A DNA stretch of 48,015 nucleotides from Oscillospiraceae bacterium. GTDB lineage: Bacteria; Bacillota; Clostridia; Oscillospirales; Oscillospiraceae. Shown piece after piece: positions 33,012 to 41,361 of this stretch. The notes below the pieces were generated by a model. The model was not told the DNA's origin and made no database searches. It saw only the letters and a list, made by a program, of their open reading frames with translations. Made by a program: the position numbers and the translations under genes. The stretch covers positions 1 through 48,015 of the forward strand of contig JAISHS010000006.1 in NCBI GenBank assembly GCA_031262405.1. The letters run 5' to 3'. Position 1 is the stretch's first letter. Every line of letters starts with the position of its first letter.

Positions 33012-34097
33012 TCATGGAGCGCCGTCGGTAGATGTGCCGATACAATTTTCACGATATGCGGCAAGCATCTCTTTCAAAACTATCCCGGTTGCCAATGCCT
33101 CCGCAAGGACACTTTGCGCTGGTTCATCCTCTCCTCTTATTCGGACCGCATTTTCTACTGCTTGTACTTTAATTTTATAAACGACACTATCCAAGTCCTG
33201 CATGACGTAATCTACGAAGTTTGTACGCTCCTCACTTGAATTGAAGATCAAGATTACTTCAAGAAACCTTCTGTATGCAGAGAGAGCTTCGTCGCGGTCC
33301 TCATCCAAAAGGTATTTATGAAGGAGATAGTCTATAGTGTCAAACTCAAAATATCTAAAGGATAAATATTTTCGATGATATTTATCTATAGGTATTGAGA
33401 CCTTTGTTGGAATAGCAGTTCTATATCTTCCCCCATCTAATGTTACTGTTTGCATACTATATAGCGTAGTTCCATTGTATTTAGCATATATCGTTAATAC
33501 AATCTTCCTATAATCAGGCTTTAACACAAGAGTTCTCGATATAACTTTTTCTTTAATCTCGGCATAGTCTGATGATGAAAACTTGTCTTCATTTGCGACT
33601 AAAATAGTTTTGATGCCGATTGTCTCTACATACTCGTTAATACAACCAAGAAGCTCTTGTAGTTGCAAAGTATTTCTCTCAAGGTCGTCAAATACAATAA
33701 CAAAAGTTTTTTCATTAACTTTAGTTTCGACTGTAACAAACTCAATCCAATCAATAGTTAATACGGCATTTATCGCTTTTCCAACACGAGGAAGCTCATT
33801 GGCGATATCAGCGATTTTGTGTCGTATTGTCTTTAATTTATGCGCAGTCCTGCTATCAGGCGTGTTGTTATTAGACTTAATACTAAAAAACGCACTCTTA
33901 ACCGCCCTATGAAGTTCCTGCACGGAGTTTATGCCAAAGAGTGATACTCTCGCAATTTCATAATCCTTTGAGAGTGCATCCTTAAGGTCATGATCAATGA
34001 AGTACGTCTTGCCGCATCCCCATTTGCCGGACAGCAACAAAGCCCCGGTATTTTGCTGGCATGACAAAAAGTATTCAATTTCTTTCAATATATCCAT
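33012..34097 (-). CDS. KAP-family P-loop NTPase
   Basis: A 361-residue NTPase. Walker A is GKWGCGKT at residues 24-31 and Walker B is FVIVFDDLER around 132-141, preceded by a long helical insert. This order fits the KAP P-loop family, many members of which occur in phage-defence or mobile loci. No clear transmembrane pair, typical of some KAP proteins, is seen. GGAGGG precedes the ATG. The gene is AT-rich and sits between yjbQ and a scar of conjugative-element fragments, so it was probably brought in by the lost element. Its partner, if any, is gone or absent. Confidence 0.75.
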   Translation of the reverse strand: MDILKEIEYFLSCQQNTGALLLSGKWGCGKTYFIDHDLKDALSKDYEIARVSLFGINSVQELHRAVKSAFFSIKSNNNTPDSRTAHKLKTIRHKIADIANELPRVGKAINAVLTIDWIEFVTVETKVNEKTFVIVFDDLERNTLQLQELLGCINEYVETIGIKTILVANEDKFSSSDYAEIKEKVISRTLVLKPDYRKIVLTIYAKYNGTTLYSMQTVTLDGGRYRTAIPTKVSIPIDKYHRKYLSFRYFEFDTIDYLLHKYLLDEDRDEALSAYRRFLEVILIFNSSEERTNFVDYVMQDLDSVVYKIKVQAVENAVRIRGEDEPAQSVLAEALATGIVLKEMLAAYRENCIGTSTDGAP

Positions 34098-34244
34098 TAT
34101 GCTTCCCTCCGATTACACCTTTGCCATCGCTCGACATGTCGTTTTAAGTTGCTCTTTTACATCTCACATTTCAACTCAAATAAAACTATCTTCCGCTGCT
34201 AAAAACGAACGCCAATTACATACCAAGCATACCACATATACCAC

Positions 34245-34279
34245 AAAATGTCACTACCTTTTACGGATAGTGACATTTT
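34245..34279 (-). terminator. Terminator shared with another recombinase remnant
   Basis: AAAATGTCACTA and TAGTGACATTTT form a perfect 12-bp stem. On the minus strand the T-rich side follows. The same stem and nearly the same loop occur at 40366-40399 after another recombinase fragment. Confidence 0.8.
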
Positions 34280-34312
34280 TCTATACTTCTTATTGTTAGG
34301 CAGTTGTGCATC

Positions 34313-34452
34313 CTATTCCTTTCCCACCTCCCTCTCCACGACGTCCCCGCCTTTGAAGGTGATGCTCAGCCTGCCGCCGTCCACGACCTTTATCGTGTCT
34401 ATGAGCTGGCGCACGGTGCGGTCGTCGTACTCCGTCAGCGAGAACGGCTCCT
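34313..34452 (-). pseudogene. C-terminal remnant of a large serine recombinase
   Basis: The frame ends FSLTEYDDRTVRQLIDTIKV, then GGRLSITFKGGDVVEREVG and a stop. This matches the C-terminus of the fragment at 40440 (EYDDYLVRQFVDTIRVMDSG). Only about 45 codons remain, and they are fused upstream, out of frame, to a Dam fragment. It is the scar of a deleted element. Confidence 0.85.
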
Positions 34453-34454
34453 GC

Positions 34455-34730
34455 CCGCAAAGCTCTTGAGTCCCGAGGCGTAGCTGTAGCGTATCAGCTG
34501 GTAGAAGGCCGCCGCTCGCTCCACCGCATTCTTAATGCGCCCCTTTGCCAGAGCCTCGCGGTTGCACTCAAAATCTGCTCTGGAGTTCAGCGCAAATCTC
34601 AGCTTGGCGATCAGTCTGCGGGGCTTATCTCTCACGCACCGAAAAAGGTTCACAAGCAGGCCGTTCCTGTCGTTATACACCTCGTAGTCATTGCCGGGGT
34701 TCTTATGGAATAACACCCAACCGCCGCCAC
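34455..34730 (-). pseudogene. Internal fragment of a D12-class adenine DNA methyltransferase
   Basis: The segment GGGWVLFHKNPGNDYEVYND through AAAFYQLIRYSYASGLKS matches the N-terminal third of Dam-like D12 methyltransferases carried by conjugative elements. Both the start (FGGG region) and the catalytic DPPY part are missing. The flanks are a repeat on one side and the recombinase tail on the other. Confidence 0.82.
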
Positions 34731-34744
34731 GTCGGCGAAGACTG

Positions 34745-34897
34745 CGTATCTCTCGCTTCCGGCTGAAGAAATGCCGAAAGCTCATTCACTCCGTCACGCC
34801 TCCTTTTCCTCCGCGAGGCTCAACCCTACACGCTCGCGACACGTCGCGCTCCGGCTTTCGCTCTTTCGCGTCGGAGACCGCGCACGGCGCGGGGACG
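34745..34897 (+). repeat. GC-rich dispersed repeat, copy A
   Basis: Begins TATCTCTCGCTTCCGG, contains CCGAAAGCTCATTCACTCCG and CGCGACACGTCGCGC, and ends near GCGCGGGGACG. The last 123 bases match the reverse complement of 47631-47757. It separates two conjugative-element gene fragments and appears inserted between them. Confidence 0.75.
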
Positions 34898-34916
34898 GGA
34901 GCCTTATACTCAAAAC

Positions 34917-34994
34917 CGCCGGTAGCTCCAATTCCGCTGACGTGCTTACCCCGAACTGGCCGGGGCGCATGATTTCTACCTTAAATTCGCTCAT
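34917..34994 (-). pseudogene. Start of an element-borne gene cut by the repeat
   Basis: With a good AGGAGG ribosome binding site, a frame opens MSEFKVEIMRPGQFGVSTSA and continues ELELPA, which resembles the N-terminus of ArdA/antirestriction-type proteins of clostridial conjugative elements. Similarity stops exactly where GC-rich repeat copy A begins, so the gene is broken. Confidence 0.6.
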
Positions 34995-35026
34995 CAAATT
35001 TCCTCCTAGTTTCTTCTGAAAATACA

Positions 35027-35077
35027 AAACGGCCGAGAATACTGGTTTTGTCAAACCAACATTCTCGGCCGTGTTTT
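35027..35077 (-). terminator. Long GC-stem hairpin
   Basis: ACGGCCGAGAAT and ATTCTCGGCCGT form a perfect outer stem with GGTTT/AAACC inside. T-runs flank both ends, so it may terminate in either direction. It lies upstream of the broken element gene. Confidence 0.65.
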
Positions 35078-35371
35078 GCCTCTATTTTATTGTTCATGAG
35101 AGTTCAAGTCAAAATTTACCTTGAACACTCCAAAATATAGCGAAATTTACGGGAATCTGATTTTCGCCTACCAGATTCCCGCAAACCCTTGAAAACACTA
35201 GCGTTTTCAGCCAAATATTCATATTGGACAAATGAGCTGGCGTTTTTGCTCAATTTAGATATTTTCTGAAAGGCTTGTAGCGCAAGGGTTAGAGAGCAAG
35301 CATTGAACATCTAATCGCGGCTCTTGCTTCTGTTTTTTACAATCTCGTACACGATTACCACTTCCTGCTCG
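35078..35371. other. Gene-free stretch with two hairpins and repeat copy 4
   Basis: No gene is supported. It holds a GGGAATCTG/CAGATTCCC hairpin (35151-35180), a GAAAAC/GTTTTC hairpin (35191-35208) and the dispersed box at 35238-35275, upstream of the pectate lyase promoter. Confidence 0.55.
35191..35275 (+). repeat. Hairpin plus conserved box, dispersed repeat copy 4
   Basis: The diverged box TGGCGTTTTTGCTCAATTTA and GATATTTTCTGAAAGGCT follows a short GAAAAC/GTTTTC hairpin. The tail AAAGGCT is shared with copy 1. It is the most diverged of the four copies. Confidence 0.55.
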
Positions 35372-35400
35372 TTGCGCGCGGGCGCGGGATGTGCTAAAAT
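35372..35400 (+). promoter_or_regulatory. Probable promoter of the pectate lyase gene
   Basis: TTGCGC (35372-35377) and TAAAAT (35395-35400) are separated by 17 bp, 30 bp before the start codon. Confidence 0.55.
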
Positions 35401-35429
35401 GTATTTACTAAACATTAGGAGCAAAGCCA

Positions 35430-38400
35430 ATGACGACTACATATACAAAACTCGTTCGTAAAACAATGTCAGTGATTTTAGCTCTCACGATGCTTATCGC
35501 GCTGCTGCCCGCAATCACGCCGACGGCGAGGGCGGATGAGGGCGAAACTTCACGCGCGGATTGGAGCACTGTCGCCGCTCCCAAAATTACCAATGTGGTC
35601 TCAATTGGTTCTGACATTCGAATTGACTTCAATGCCGTAATCGGCACGGACGGCGCGGACAAGGTCACCGTTTCCATGTACAACGTTGATGGTGTTTTTA
35701 TCGCCTCCGTCGACTATACCGCCGAGGGTATCTCCGGCTCCGTTACCTTTACGCCCGGTTCCGGTGTATACAAATTTACAGCAACGGCGGTAAGAGAGGG
35801 CGAGACTAACAAGGTCAGTGCGATGTCCGAGGAAATGATCTTTGTCTTGCCTCTTGAAGCGCCTTATGTCAAAAGCGCCACCAGTTTGGGCGGCGGCGCG
35901 GTGGAGGTCGTGTGGGACGCAGTGCGGGAAGCTACGGGCTACGTGTTAACCGTAGACGGTACGGCTATAAAAGTAGAAACCACCGAGTTGAGCGCGGTTG
36001 CGCAAGGGCTGACAATCGGGACTAACTACACCTTTCGCGTAGTCGCAATACGTTCCTTTGAAACCTCCTTCGACGCCGGTACCATAAACGCCAGAGCTAC
36101 TGCGGAAGCGGGGCGCGTATGGAGCTTTGCGGCTTTCGGCGACGGCATCGACACGACAAGCAATGGCTACGAAGGACACGCGGGCGAGGGCGCGGTCAGA
36201 GTTTACAGCACCGACGGCAAGGGAAAATTGGACCCGGCAGCCCGTGACGGGCTGGCTTTCTACTACACGAAGCTCTCCGCCGAAGACGATAACTTCATCC
36301 TGACGGCGACGGCTAAGGTTAACTCTTGGGCCTACAGCAACGGTCAGGAGGGCTTCGGACTCATGGCGGCGGACGCCGTCGGAACCCACGGCGACAGTGC
36401 GTCTTTTTGGAATAACTCCTACATGACCTCGGTGACTAAGGTAGAGTATTTCTGGGACAGCGCAAAGAACGCGGTTTCCGATTCTGGCAAAAAGATTACT
36501 ATGCAATTAGGCGTCGGCGCGCAGGAAAAAGTGGGCGCAACCGGGCCGGAAACCGATCCTGCCGGTTTTACTTCCACCATGGCAACACTCGACACAAGCT
36601 GCGCTAACGGCGACGCGGGAACCTACAATATCGTTGGCAACTATATCAGCCCTCCCGGACAGACAAGAACCATATCCTTGCCTTTCACCGAGTTTAAGCT
36701 TACCCTGCAAAGGGACAACACCGGCTATCGCCTGAGCTATACAGACCCCGACGGCTATACCACCACAAAACTCTACCCCGATATAGAGCGGGACAACCTT
36801 AGCGCTATCGACGGAGACAACATTTACGTGGGCTTCTTCGCCGCGAGAAATGCGGACATTAGCTTTAACGATATTAACCTGACCGTCACGAGCGCCGCTT
36901 CTGACGCGCCCGCCGAAAATCTCACAAGCGTGACCCCCGACTATCGGGTAACAAGCGCCGAAACCGCGAACGCTGTTTCTTATGATCTGGTATATCGCGG
37001 CAATGCGGACGGGACGCTTACCATTAAAGACTCGCGGAACAGAGTTCTTGTAGACGACGCGGAGGTAACAGCCAATACCGATTTTGTGCAGAGCGTTACC
37101 CTCAAAAAGGGCAGTAACACCTTTACTGTGACTATGACGCCCACCTCCGGCTACACATCCAACGCGGGAGTGGTGATGGCAAATTATGATCCTGTGTCCT
37201 TCACGCATACGGTGCGGTATAAAACAATAAACCGAACCTATCTCTACGTCGCGCCAAACGGCTCCGCTTCCGGAGACGGCAGCAAGGCCTCCCCTCTGGA
37301 TATTTACACCGCCGTGAAGTTCGCGCGTCCCGGTCAGACCATTCTCCTTGCGGGCGGCGCTTATTCCCTGAGCCGCCCGGTTGTCATTGACCGGGGCATT
37401 GACGGCACCGGGGATAATCCCATTACCATGATGCCCGACCCGACTGCGGTGCGGCGTCCTGTGCTGAATTTTGGCGGCAGCTGCGCCGGAATAGTGCTGG
37501 CGGGCGATTACTGGTATTTGCAGGGCTTTGACGTGAGAGGCTCCGCCGCCGGGCAAACGGGCATTCAGGTATCCGGCAGTAATAATACACTAGATCAGGT
37601 CGATGCTTACTCTAACGGCGGCACGGGTGTCGAGCTTTGCCGTTATCAGCCATCCGACCCAAGGGAAAAATGGCCGTCAAGCAATCTGATTTTGAACTGT
37701 ACTTCTTTAAGCAACGGTTATGCGGCCAATTTTGCCGACGGTTTCGCGGCGAGGCTCACAGTCGGAGACGGCAACGTATTTGACGGCTGTATCGCCAATA
37801 ACAACGCGGGCGACGGCTTTGATCTATCCGCCAAAGCCGAATACGGCGCTATCGGAAAGGTTGTGATCAAAAACTCCGTCTCTTACAGAAACGGTTATCT
37901 GGAGACCGGCGCCTCCGTCGGAACCGGCGACGGGTTTAAACTGGGCGGCGGCAGCCTCCCGGCAGGCCATGTACTGCAAAACAGCATTGCCTTCTATAAT
38001 AAAGGAAAGGGCATTAGCTCCAACACCTGCCCCGATATTGTTATTCAAAGCAGCACGACCTTCGATAACGAAGGCGCCAATATTGCGCTCTATACCAATG
38101 CGGCCAACAGCGATTTCTCCGCGACCGGGCTTCTCTCCTATCGCACAGAGTTACCAGGCGTGAAGGAGATAATCAGCCCTAAAGGCAGACAGGAAATAAC
38201 CAAGCACCTCAACACAAGCAGTTACTACTGGAGTGAAAACACTAACAATTCCGTGAATTCAGTGCTAAATGAGGTTTCCGCCGACTGGTTTACGAGCCTC
38301 GAGTTTGACTTTATCACCAGAAACGCTGACGGAACCATAAACATGAACGGGTTTCTGGAGCTTACCGGTAATGCCCCCGGCGATACCGGCGCGAGGATGA

Positions 38401-39368
38401 GCGGTAACGGCACCGCTTCCCACGTTTTCGTTCTCGATCTCGATACGGATATACCCTATCCCTACGAGGATGAAGACGACGATGTGTATATCCCGCCGTA
38501 CATCCCGCCTGTCACCCCGCCTGAAATCACCACCGAAACCCCGGGCGGCGACGTGACGACGCCGGGCGGCAAGCCGCCTGTGACGAACTCCGACGGCACG
38601 ATAACCCTCCCCGGCGGCGGCACGATTGAGACGGAGAGCGGCGAAAAAATCACGCTGCCGGAAGGCACGACCATTGACCCGGACGGAAAAATCACCCTGC
38701 CCGCAGAGGAAGGAAAAGTAACGCTGCCCGGCGGGATGGAGCTTCCCCTTGCGCCCGGCGCGAAGCTCAAGCTCGACCCCGACGCGCCGCTGGGCTTCGT
38801 CCCTGCGGAGGAACCCTTTGAGGACGTAGCCGCTGAGGACTGGTTTTCTGAGGACGCCGCTTTTGTCTCCGTGCTGGGGCTGATGCAGGGCACAGATGAA
38901 GGCGTGTTTTCGCCGAGCTCCAAGGTCTCGCGCGGGATGATCGCGGAGATTCTCTATCGGCTCGTTTTCGAGCCGGAAACGCAGGGCAGCGGGCAATTCT
39001 CCGACGTCGAAGATGGCGCATATTACGCAGACGCGGTGCGGTGGGCAAGTGAGAACGGAATCATGACCGGTTACGGCGGAGAGCGTTTCGGTGCGGACGA
39101 CACAGCTACTCGTGAGCAGTGCGTGACGATTCTCTATCGCTTCGCCGCGCATTTAGGCTTAGATGTGAACGCTGCCGGAGACCTCTCCGCCTTCGCGGAC
39201 GCGGAGGAGATCTCCGGCTATGCCGAGACCGCGATGAAATGGACGGTCTCCGTCGGGCTGATTCGCGGCAGAAGCGCGACGCAGCTTGCCCCGAAGGGTT
39301 CGCTCACGCGCGCTGAAATCGCGGCGATTCTGCACCGGTTCGTGGAGAATGTGGTAGACGCGGAGTAA
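35430..39368 (+). CDS. Surface-anchored PL9 pectate lyase with SLH domains
   Basis: A 1312-residue exported protein. A signal peptide (about 1-35) is followed by two fibronectin-III-like domains (about 50-230), a beta-sandwich region (about 235-490) and a linker domain. A PL9-type right-handed beta-helix (about 605-990) opens with LYVAPNGSASGDGS. Motifs include EKWPSSNLILNCTS, DGFAARLTVGDGNVFDGC and GDGFKLGGGS, whose Lys (about 837) fits the catalytic base. Near 794-798 the usual DDxxD calcium motif reads GDGFD, so one ligand seems replaced. A low-complexity ITLPGG-type linker leads to three SLH repeats (about 1130-1312) that bind secondary wall polymer. It probably attaches pectin-degrading activity to the cell surface. 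Confidence 0.9.
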   Translation: MTTTYTKLVRKTMSVILALTMLIALLPAITPTARADEGETSRADWSTVAAPKITNVVSIGSDIRIDFNAVIGTDGADKVTVSMYNVDGVFIASVDYTAEGISGSVTFTPGSGVYKFTATAVREGETNKVSAMSEEMIFVLPLEAPYVKSATSLGGGAVEVVWDAVREATGYVLTVDGTAIKVETTELSAVAQGLTIGTNYTFRVVAIRSFETSFDAGTINARATAEAGRVWSFAAFGDGIDTTSNGYEGHAGEGAVRVYSTDGKGKLDPAARDGLAFYYTKLSAEDDNFILTATAKVNSWAYSNGQEGFGLMAADAVGTHGDSASFWNNSYMTSVTKVEYFWDSAKNAVSDSGKKITMQLGVGAQEKVGATGPETDPAGFTSTMATLDTSCANGDAGTYNIVGNYISPPGQTRTISLPFTEFKLTLQRDNTGYRLSYTDPDGYTTTKLYPDIERDNLSAIDGDNIYVGFFAARNADISFNDINLTVTSAASDAPAENLTSVTPDYRVTSAETANAVSYDLVYRGNADGTLTIKDSRNRVLVDDAEVTANTDFVQSVTLKKGSNTFTVTMTPTSGYTSNAGVVMANYDPVSFTHTVRYKTINRTYLYVAPNGSASGDGSKASPLDIYTAVKFARPGQTILLAGGAYSLSRPVVIDRGIDGTGDNPITMMPDPTAVRRPVLNFGGSCAGIVLAGDYWYLQGFDVRGSAAGQTGIQVSGSNNTLDQVDAYSNGGTGVELCRYQPSDPREKWPSSNLILNCTSLSNGYAANFADGFAARLTVGDGNVFDGCIANNNAGDGFDLSAKAEYGAIGKVVIKNSVSYRNGYLETGASVGTGDGFKLGGGSLPAGHVLQNSIAFYNKGKGISSNTCPDIVIQSSTTFDNEGANIALYTNAANSDFSATGLLSYRTELPGVKEIISPKGRQEITKHLNTSSYYWSENTNNSVNSVLNEVSADWFTSLEFDFITRNADGTINMNGFLELTGNAPGDTGARMSGNGTASHVFVLDLDTDIPYPYEDEDDDVYIPPYIPPVTPPEITTETPGGDVTTPGGKPPVTNSDGTITLPGGGTIETESGEKITLPEGTTIDPDGKITLPAEEGKVTLPGGMELPLAPGAKLKLDPDAPLGFVPAEEPFEDVAAEDWFSEDAAFVSVLGLMQGTDEGVFSPSSKVSRGMIAEILYRLVFEPETQGSGQFSDVEDGAYYADAVRWASENGIMTGYGGERFGADDTATREQCVTILYRFAAHLGLDVNAAGDLSAFADAEEISGYAETAMKWTVSVGLIRGRSATQLAPKGSLTRAEIAAILHRFVENVVDAE

Positions 39369-39388
39369 GAACTGAATAGGAATCATTT

Positions 39389-39425
39389 AGGGGGATGTAG
39401 CAAAACGATAATTCGCTACATCCCT
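39389..39425. terminator. Hairpin between convergent genes
   Basis: AGGGGGATGTAGC (39389-39401) is complementary to GCTACATCCCT (39415-39425) and overlaps the end of the MmcQ-like gene. No strong T-run follows on either strand, so termination efficiency is uncertain. Confidence 0.5.
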
Positions 39426-39778
39426 GCGCTCCTCTTCGGCTTAATCAGCTCATAGCTGTTCCCGATTTGCCGCCGAAGCTCGTCCATCGGAACATCGCAG
39501 TCGTCGCCCAACGTGACAGTATTCCAATGCTCATGATTCATATGATAACCCGGCGTGACGGAGCTGTAAAGCTGTCTCAGAAAGTCCGCCTCCATTGGAT
39601 CACATTTAAGATTAATATGTAACGCACCGAGCCTCTCGTATATCATCGCGAAGGATTTTCTGTTTGCGCGGTGCCGCAAAACACACCACTCCGTCCCGTC
39701 TTTGACGGGGTCAAAGGGGTAATCCTCATACGCTGCGGGGAAGGTTAGGCAGTATTTTATTAGTTCGCGTCGGGTCAT
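39416..39778 (-). CDS. MmcQ/YjbR family protein
   Basis: A 120-residue small protein of the MmcQ/YjbR fold (double-wing DNA-binding-like). It starts MTRRELIKYCLTFPAAYEDY, and a central LHINLKCDPMEADFLRQLY and GYHMNHEHWNTV are characteristic. Function is not established for the family. GGAG lies 7 bases before the ATG. It follows the GNAT gene by 45 bp on the same strand and may share its transcript. Confidence 0.9.
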   Translation of the reverse strand: MTRRELIKYCLTFPAAYEDYPFDPVKDGTEWCVLRHRANRKSFAMIYERLGALHINLKCDPMEADFLRQLYSSVTPGYHMNHEHWNTVTLGDDCDVPMDELRRQIGNSYELIKPKRSAGM

Positions 39779-39823
39779 GTCGCAACTCCGTTCTGTTCAT
39801 TGAAACGCGTACTCTCACGGTAA

Positions 39824-40306
39824 TTATTTTTTCTCGCCCGCGAGCTTATGCAGAGCCTCCACGGATAGCCTGTAAGTCGTCCAGTCGCCCATAGGTTCCG
39901 CGCCGAGGCTGCGGTAGAACGCGATGCTCGGCTCGTTCCAGTCGAGGCAGGCCCATTCAAATCGCCCGTAACCGCGCTCTTGAGCGGTGCGCGCGAGCTT
40001 TCGCATTATCGCAAGACCTATGCCGAGACCTCGGTGTTCGGGTTTCACATACAGATCCTCGAGGTAAAGCCCCGGCGTGCCTACAAAGGTCGAGAAGTTA
40101 GTGAAAAACAGTGCAAAGCCCACTTCCTCTCCGCACGAAACCGCAAAGATGACCTCCGCCATGTGCTTTTCAAACAGCCACTCGTCTAAAAGCTCAACCG
40201 TCGCCGAGACCTCGTCCAACATATGTTCATAGTCCGCAAGTGCGCGGATGAAGCTCAGTATGAGCGGGCTGTCGCCCGGCTGCGCGCTGCGAAATGTTAT
40301 TTCCAT
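39824..40306 (-). CDS. GNAT family N-acetyltransferase
   Basis: A 160-residue acetyl-CoA-dependent acetyltransferase. The AdoCoA pyrophosphate loop is seen as LYVKPEHRGLGIGLAIMRKL (R/Q-x-x-G-x-G/A). WACLDWNEPSIAFYRSLGA is typical of the diamine (spermidine) acetyltransferase branch. The substrate may be a polyamine, but this is an inference from those motifs. Length is normal. It precedes the MmcQ-like gene on the same strand. Confidence 0.9.
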   Translation of the reverse strand: MEITFRSAQPGDSPLILSFIRALADYEHMLDEVSATVELLDEWLFEKHMAEVIFAVSCGEEVGFALFFTNFSTFVGTPGLYLEDLYVKPEHRGLGIGLAIMRKLARTAQERGYGRFEWACLDWNEPSIAFYRSLGAEPMGDWTTYRLSVEALHKLAGEKK

Positions 40307-40365
40307 GAGTTGCCACTGCGCTCCTTTATACTTTGGTCTTAAGTAGAGTGTACTACATCAGGCGA

Positions 40366-40399
40366 AAAATGTCACTACCTTTTATAGATAGTGACATTT
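40366..40399 (-). terminator. Terminator of recombinase remnant 3
   Basis: AAAATGTCACTA (40366-40377) and TAGTGACATTT (40389-40399) repeat the hairpin at 34245-34279, with an 11-nt loop differing at two positions. On the minus strand it ends in T residues. Confidence 0.8.
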
Positions 40400-40439
40400 A
40401 TAGGCATTTATTATCACCGCTTTTGTAAGATTCTATCGC

Positions 40440-41324
40440 CTACCTTCCGACCTCCCTCTCCGTGGTTTCGCCGCCCTTGAAGGTGATGAGCAGCTTGCCG
40501 CTGTCCATGACCCGGATGGTGTCCACGAATTGCCGCACAAGGTAGTCGTCGTACTCGTCGAGGCAGAAGGATTCGGTTTCCAGCATCTCGCAGGCGGCGG
40601 CGATTTCGGCCTCAAAGCTGTGTTCGCTCTGCCTCGCCTCGTATTCCGCCACGATTTCCATTTTGGCGATCCGCTCGGCTGTGATCTCTCTGAATTTCTT
40701 GTCATACTGCGCGGCGTTGGGGCCTGCCGTCCCCGCATAGGCGAGAAGCTTATCAAACTGCGCGTCGAGGGTTTCCAGACGGCTTTTGGCGTTACGATAG
40801 ATGAGCGCGTCCTTGTCAACGCGATAAGCGGCGTCCGCTCCGGCACGGAGGGCGGCGGTGAGCGCGCCGCGGTTTGCAAGGTCGCTGATTGCGTCCATTA
40901 CAGCGGCCTGCAAGGGCGCTTCGTGCAGGGTGGGGGAGTTCTTGCAGAACTGCTTTCCATGCTCAAGGCGGCTGATACAGCGCCACACGATTCGTTTTTC
41001 ACCGTGAAGTGTCCAAGTCACTCTGCGATAAGGTGTCCTACACTCCCCGCAGAATAGGATTTCATTCATCGCGTACTTGCCGCTGTACTTCGACTGCTCG
41101 GTCTTGGCGGTAGCAGACGGTGCCTTCCGCTTGCTACCGCGTCGGGCGATTTCCTCCTGCACCTTGTTCCATACGTCCCTGTCGATGATGGCGGGATGGT
41201 TATTTGTTATGTACCATTGGGGCAGTTCACCGAGATTCTTTTTTGACTGCTTGGTGAGAACGTCTGCAACGTATGTCTTCTGTAAAGGGTCAAAGTTTTT
41301 GATAGACGCAACCCCCGCTGTTCA
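40440..41324 (-). pseudogene. Large serine recombinase, C-terminal half only
   Basis: An open frame without a start reads LQKTYVADVLTKQSKKNLGE, then ELPQWYITNNHPAII, zinc-ribbon cysteines (CGECRTPY...C), a coiled-coil and the C-terminus EYDDYLVRQFVDTIRVMDSG. The N-terminal catalytic resolvase domain with the nucleophile Ser is absent. Homology ends near 41310 and a stop lies just upstream. Immediately beyond is the end of the recombinase 2 gene. The gene seems to have been split by insertion of the neighbouring element, so its 5' half may lie at the other end of that element. Confidence 0.85.
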
Positions 41325-41361
41325 AAGATGCATTATCACTCGATATGCACGTTCCCGTTTG

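Noticed and set aside
36507-37556. 349-codon frame opposite the pectate lyase gene
   Set aside because: It is antisense to the PL9 gene with no start signal and no recognisable domain.
38265-39152. 295-codon Arg-rich frame opposite the SLH region
   Set aside because: Its composition mirrors the acidic SLH repeats on the coding strand.
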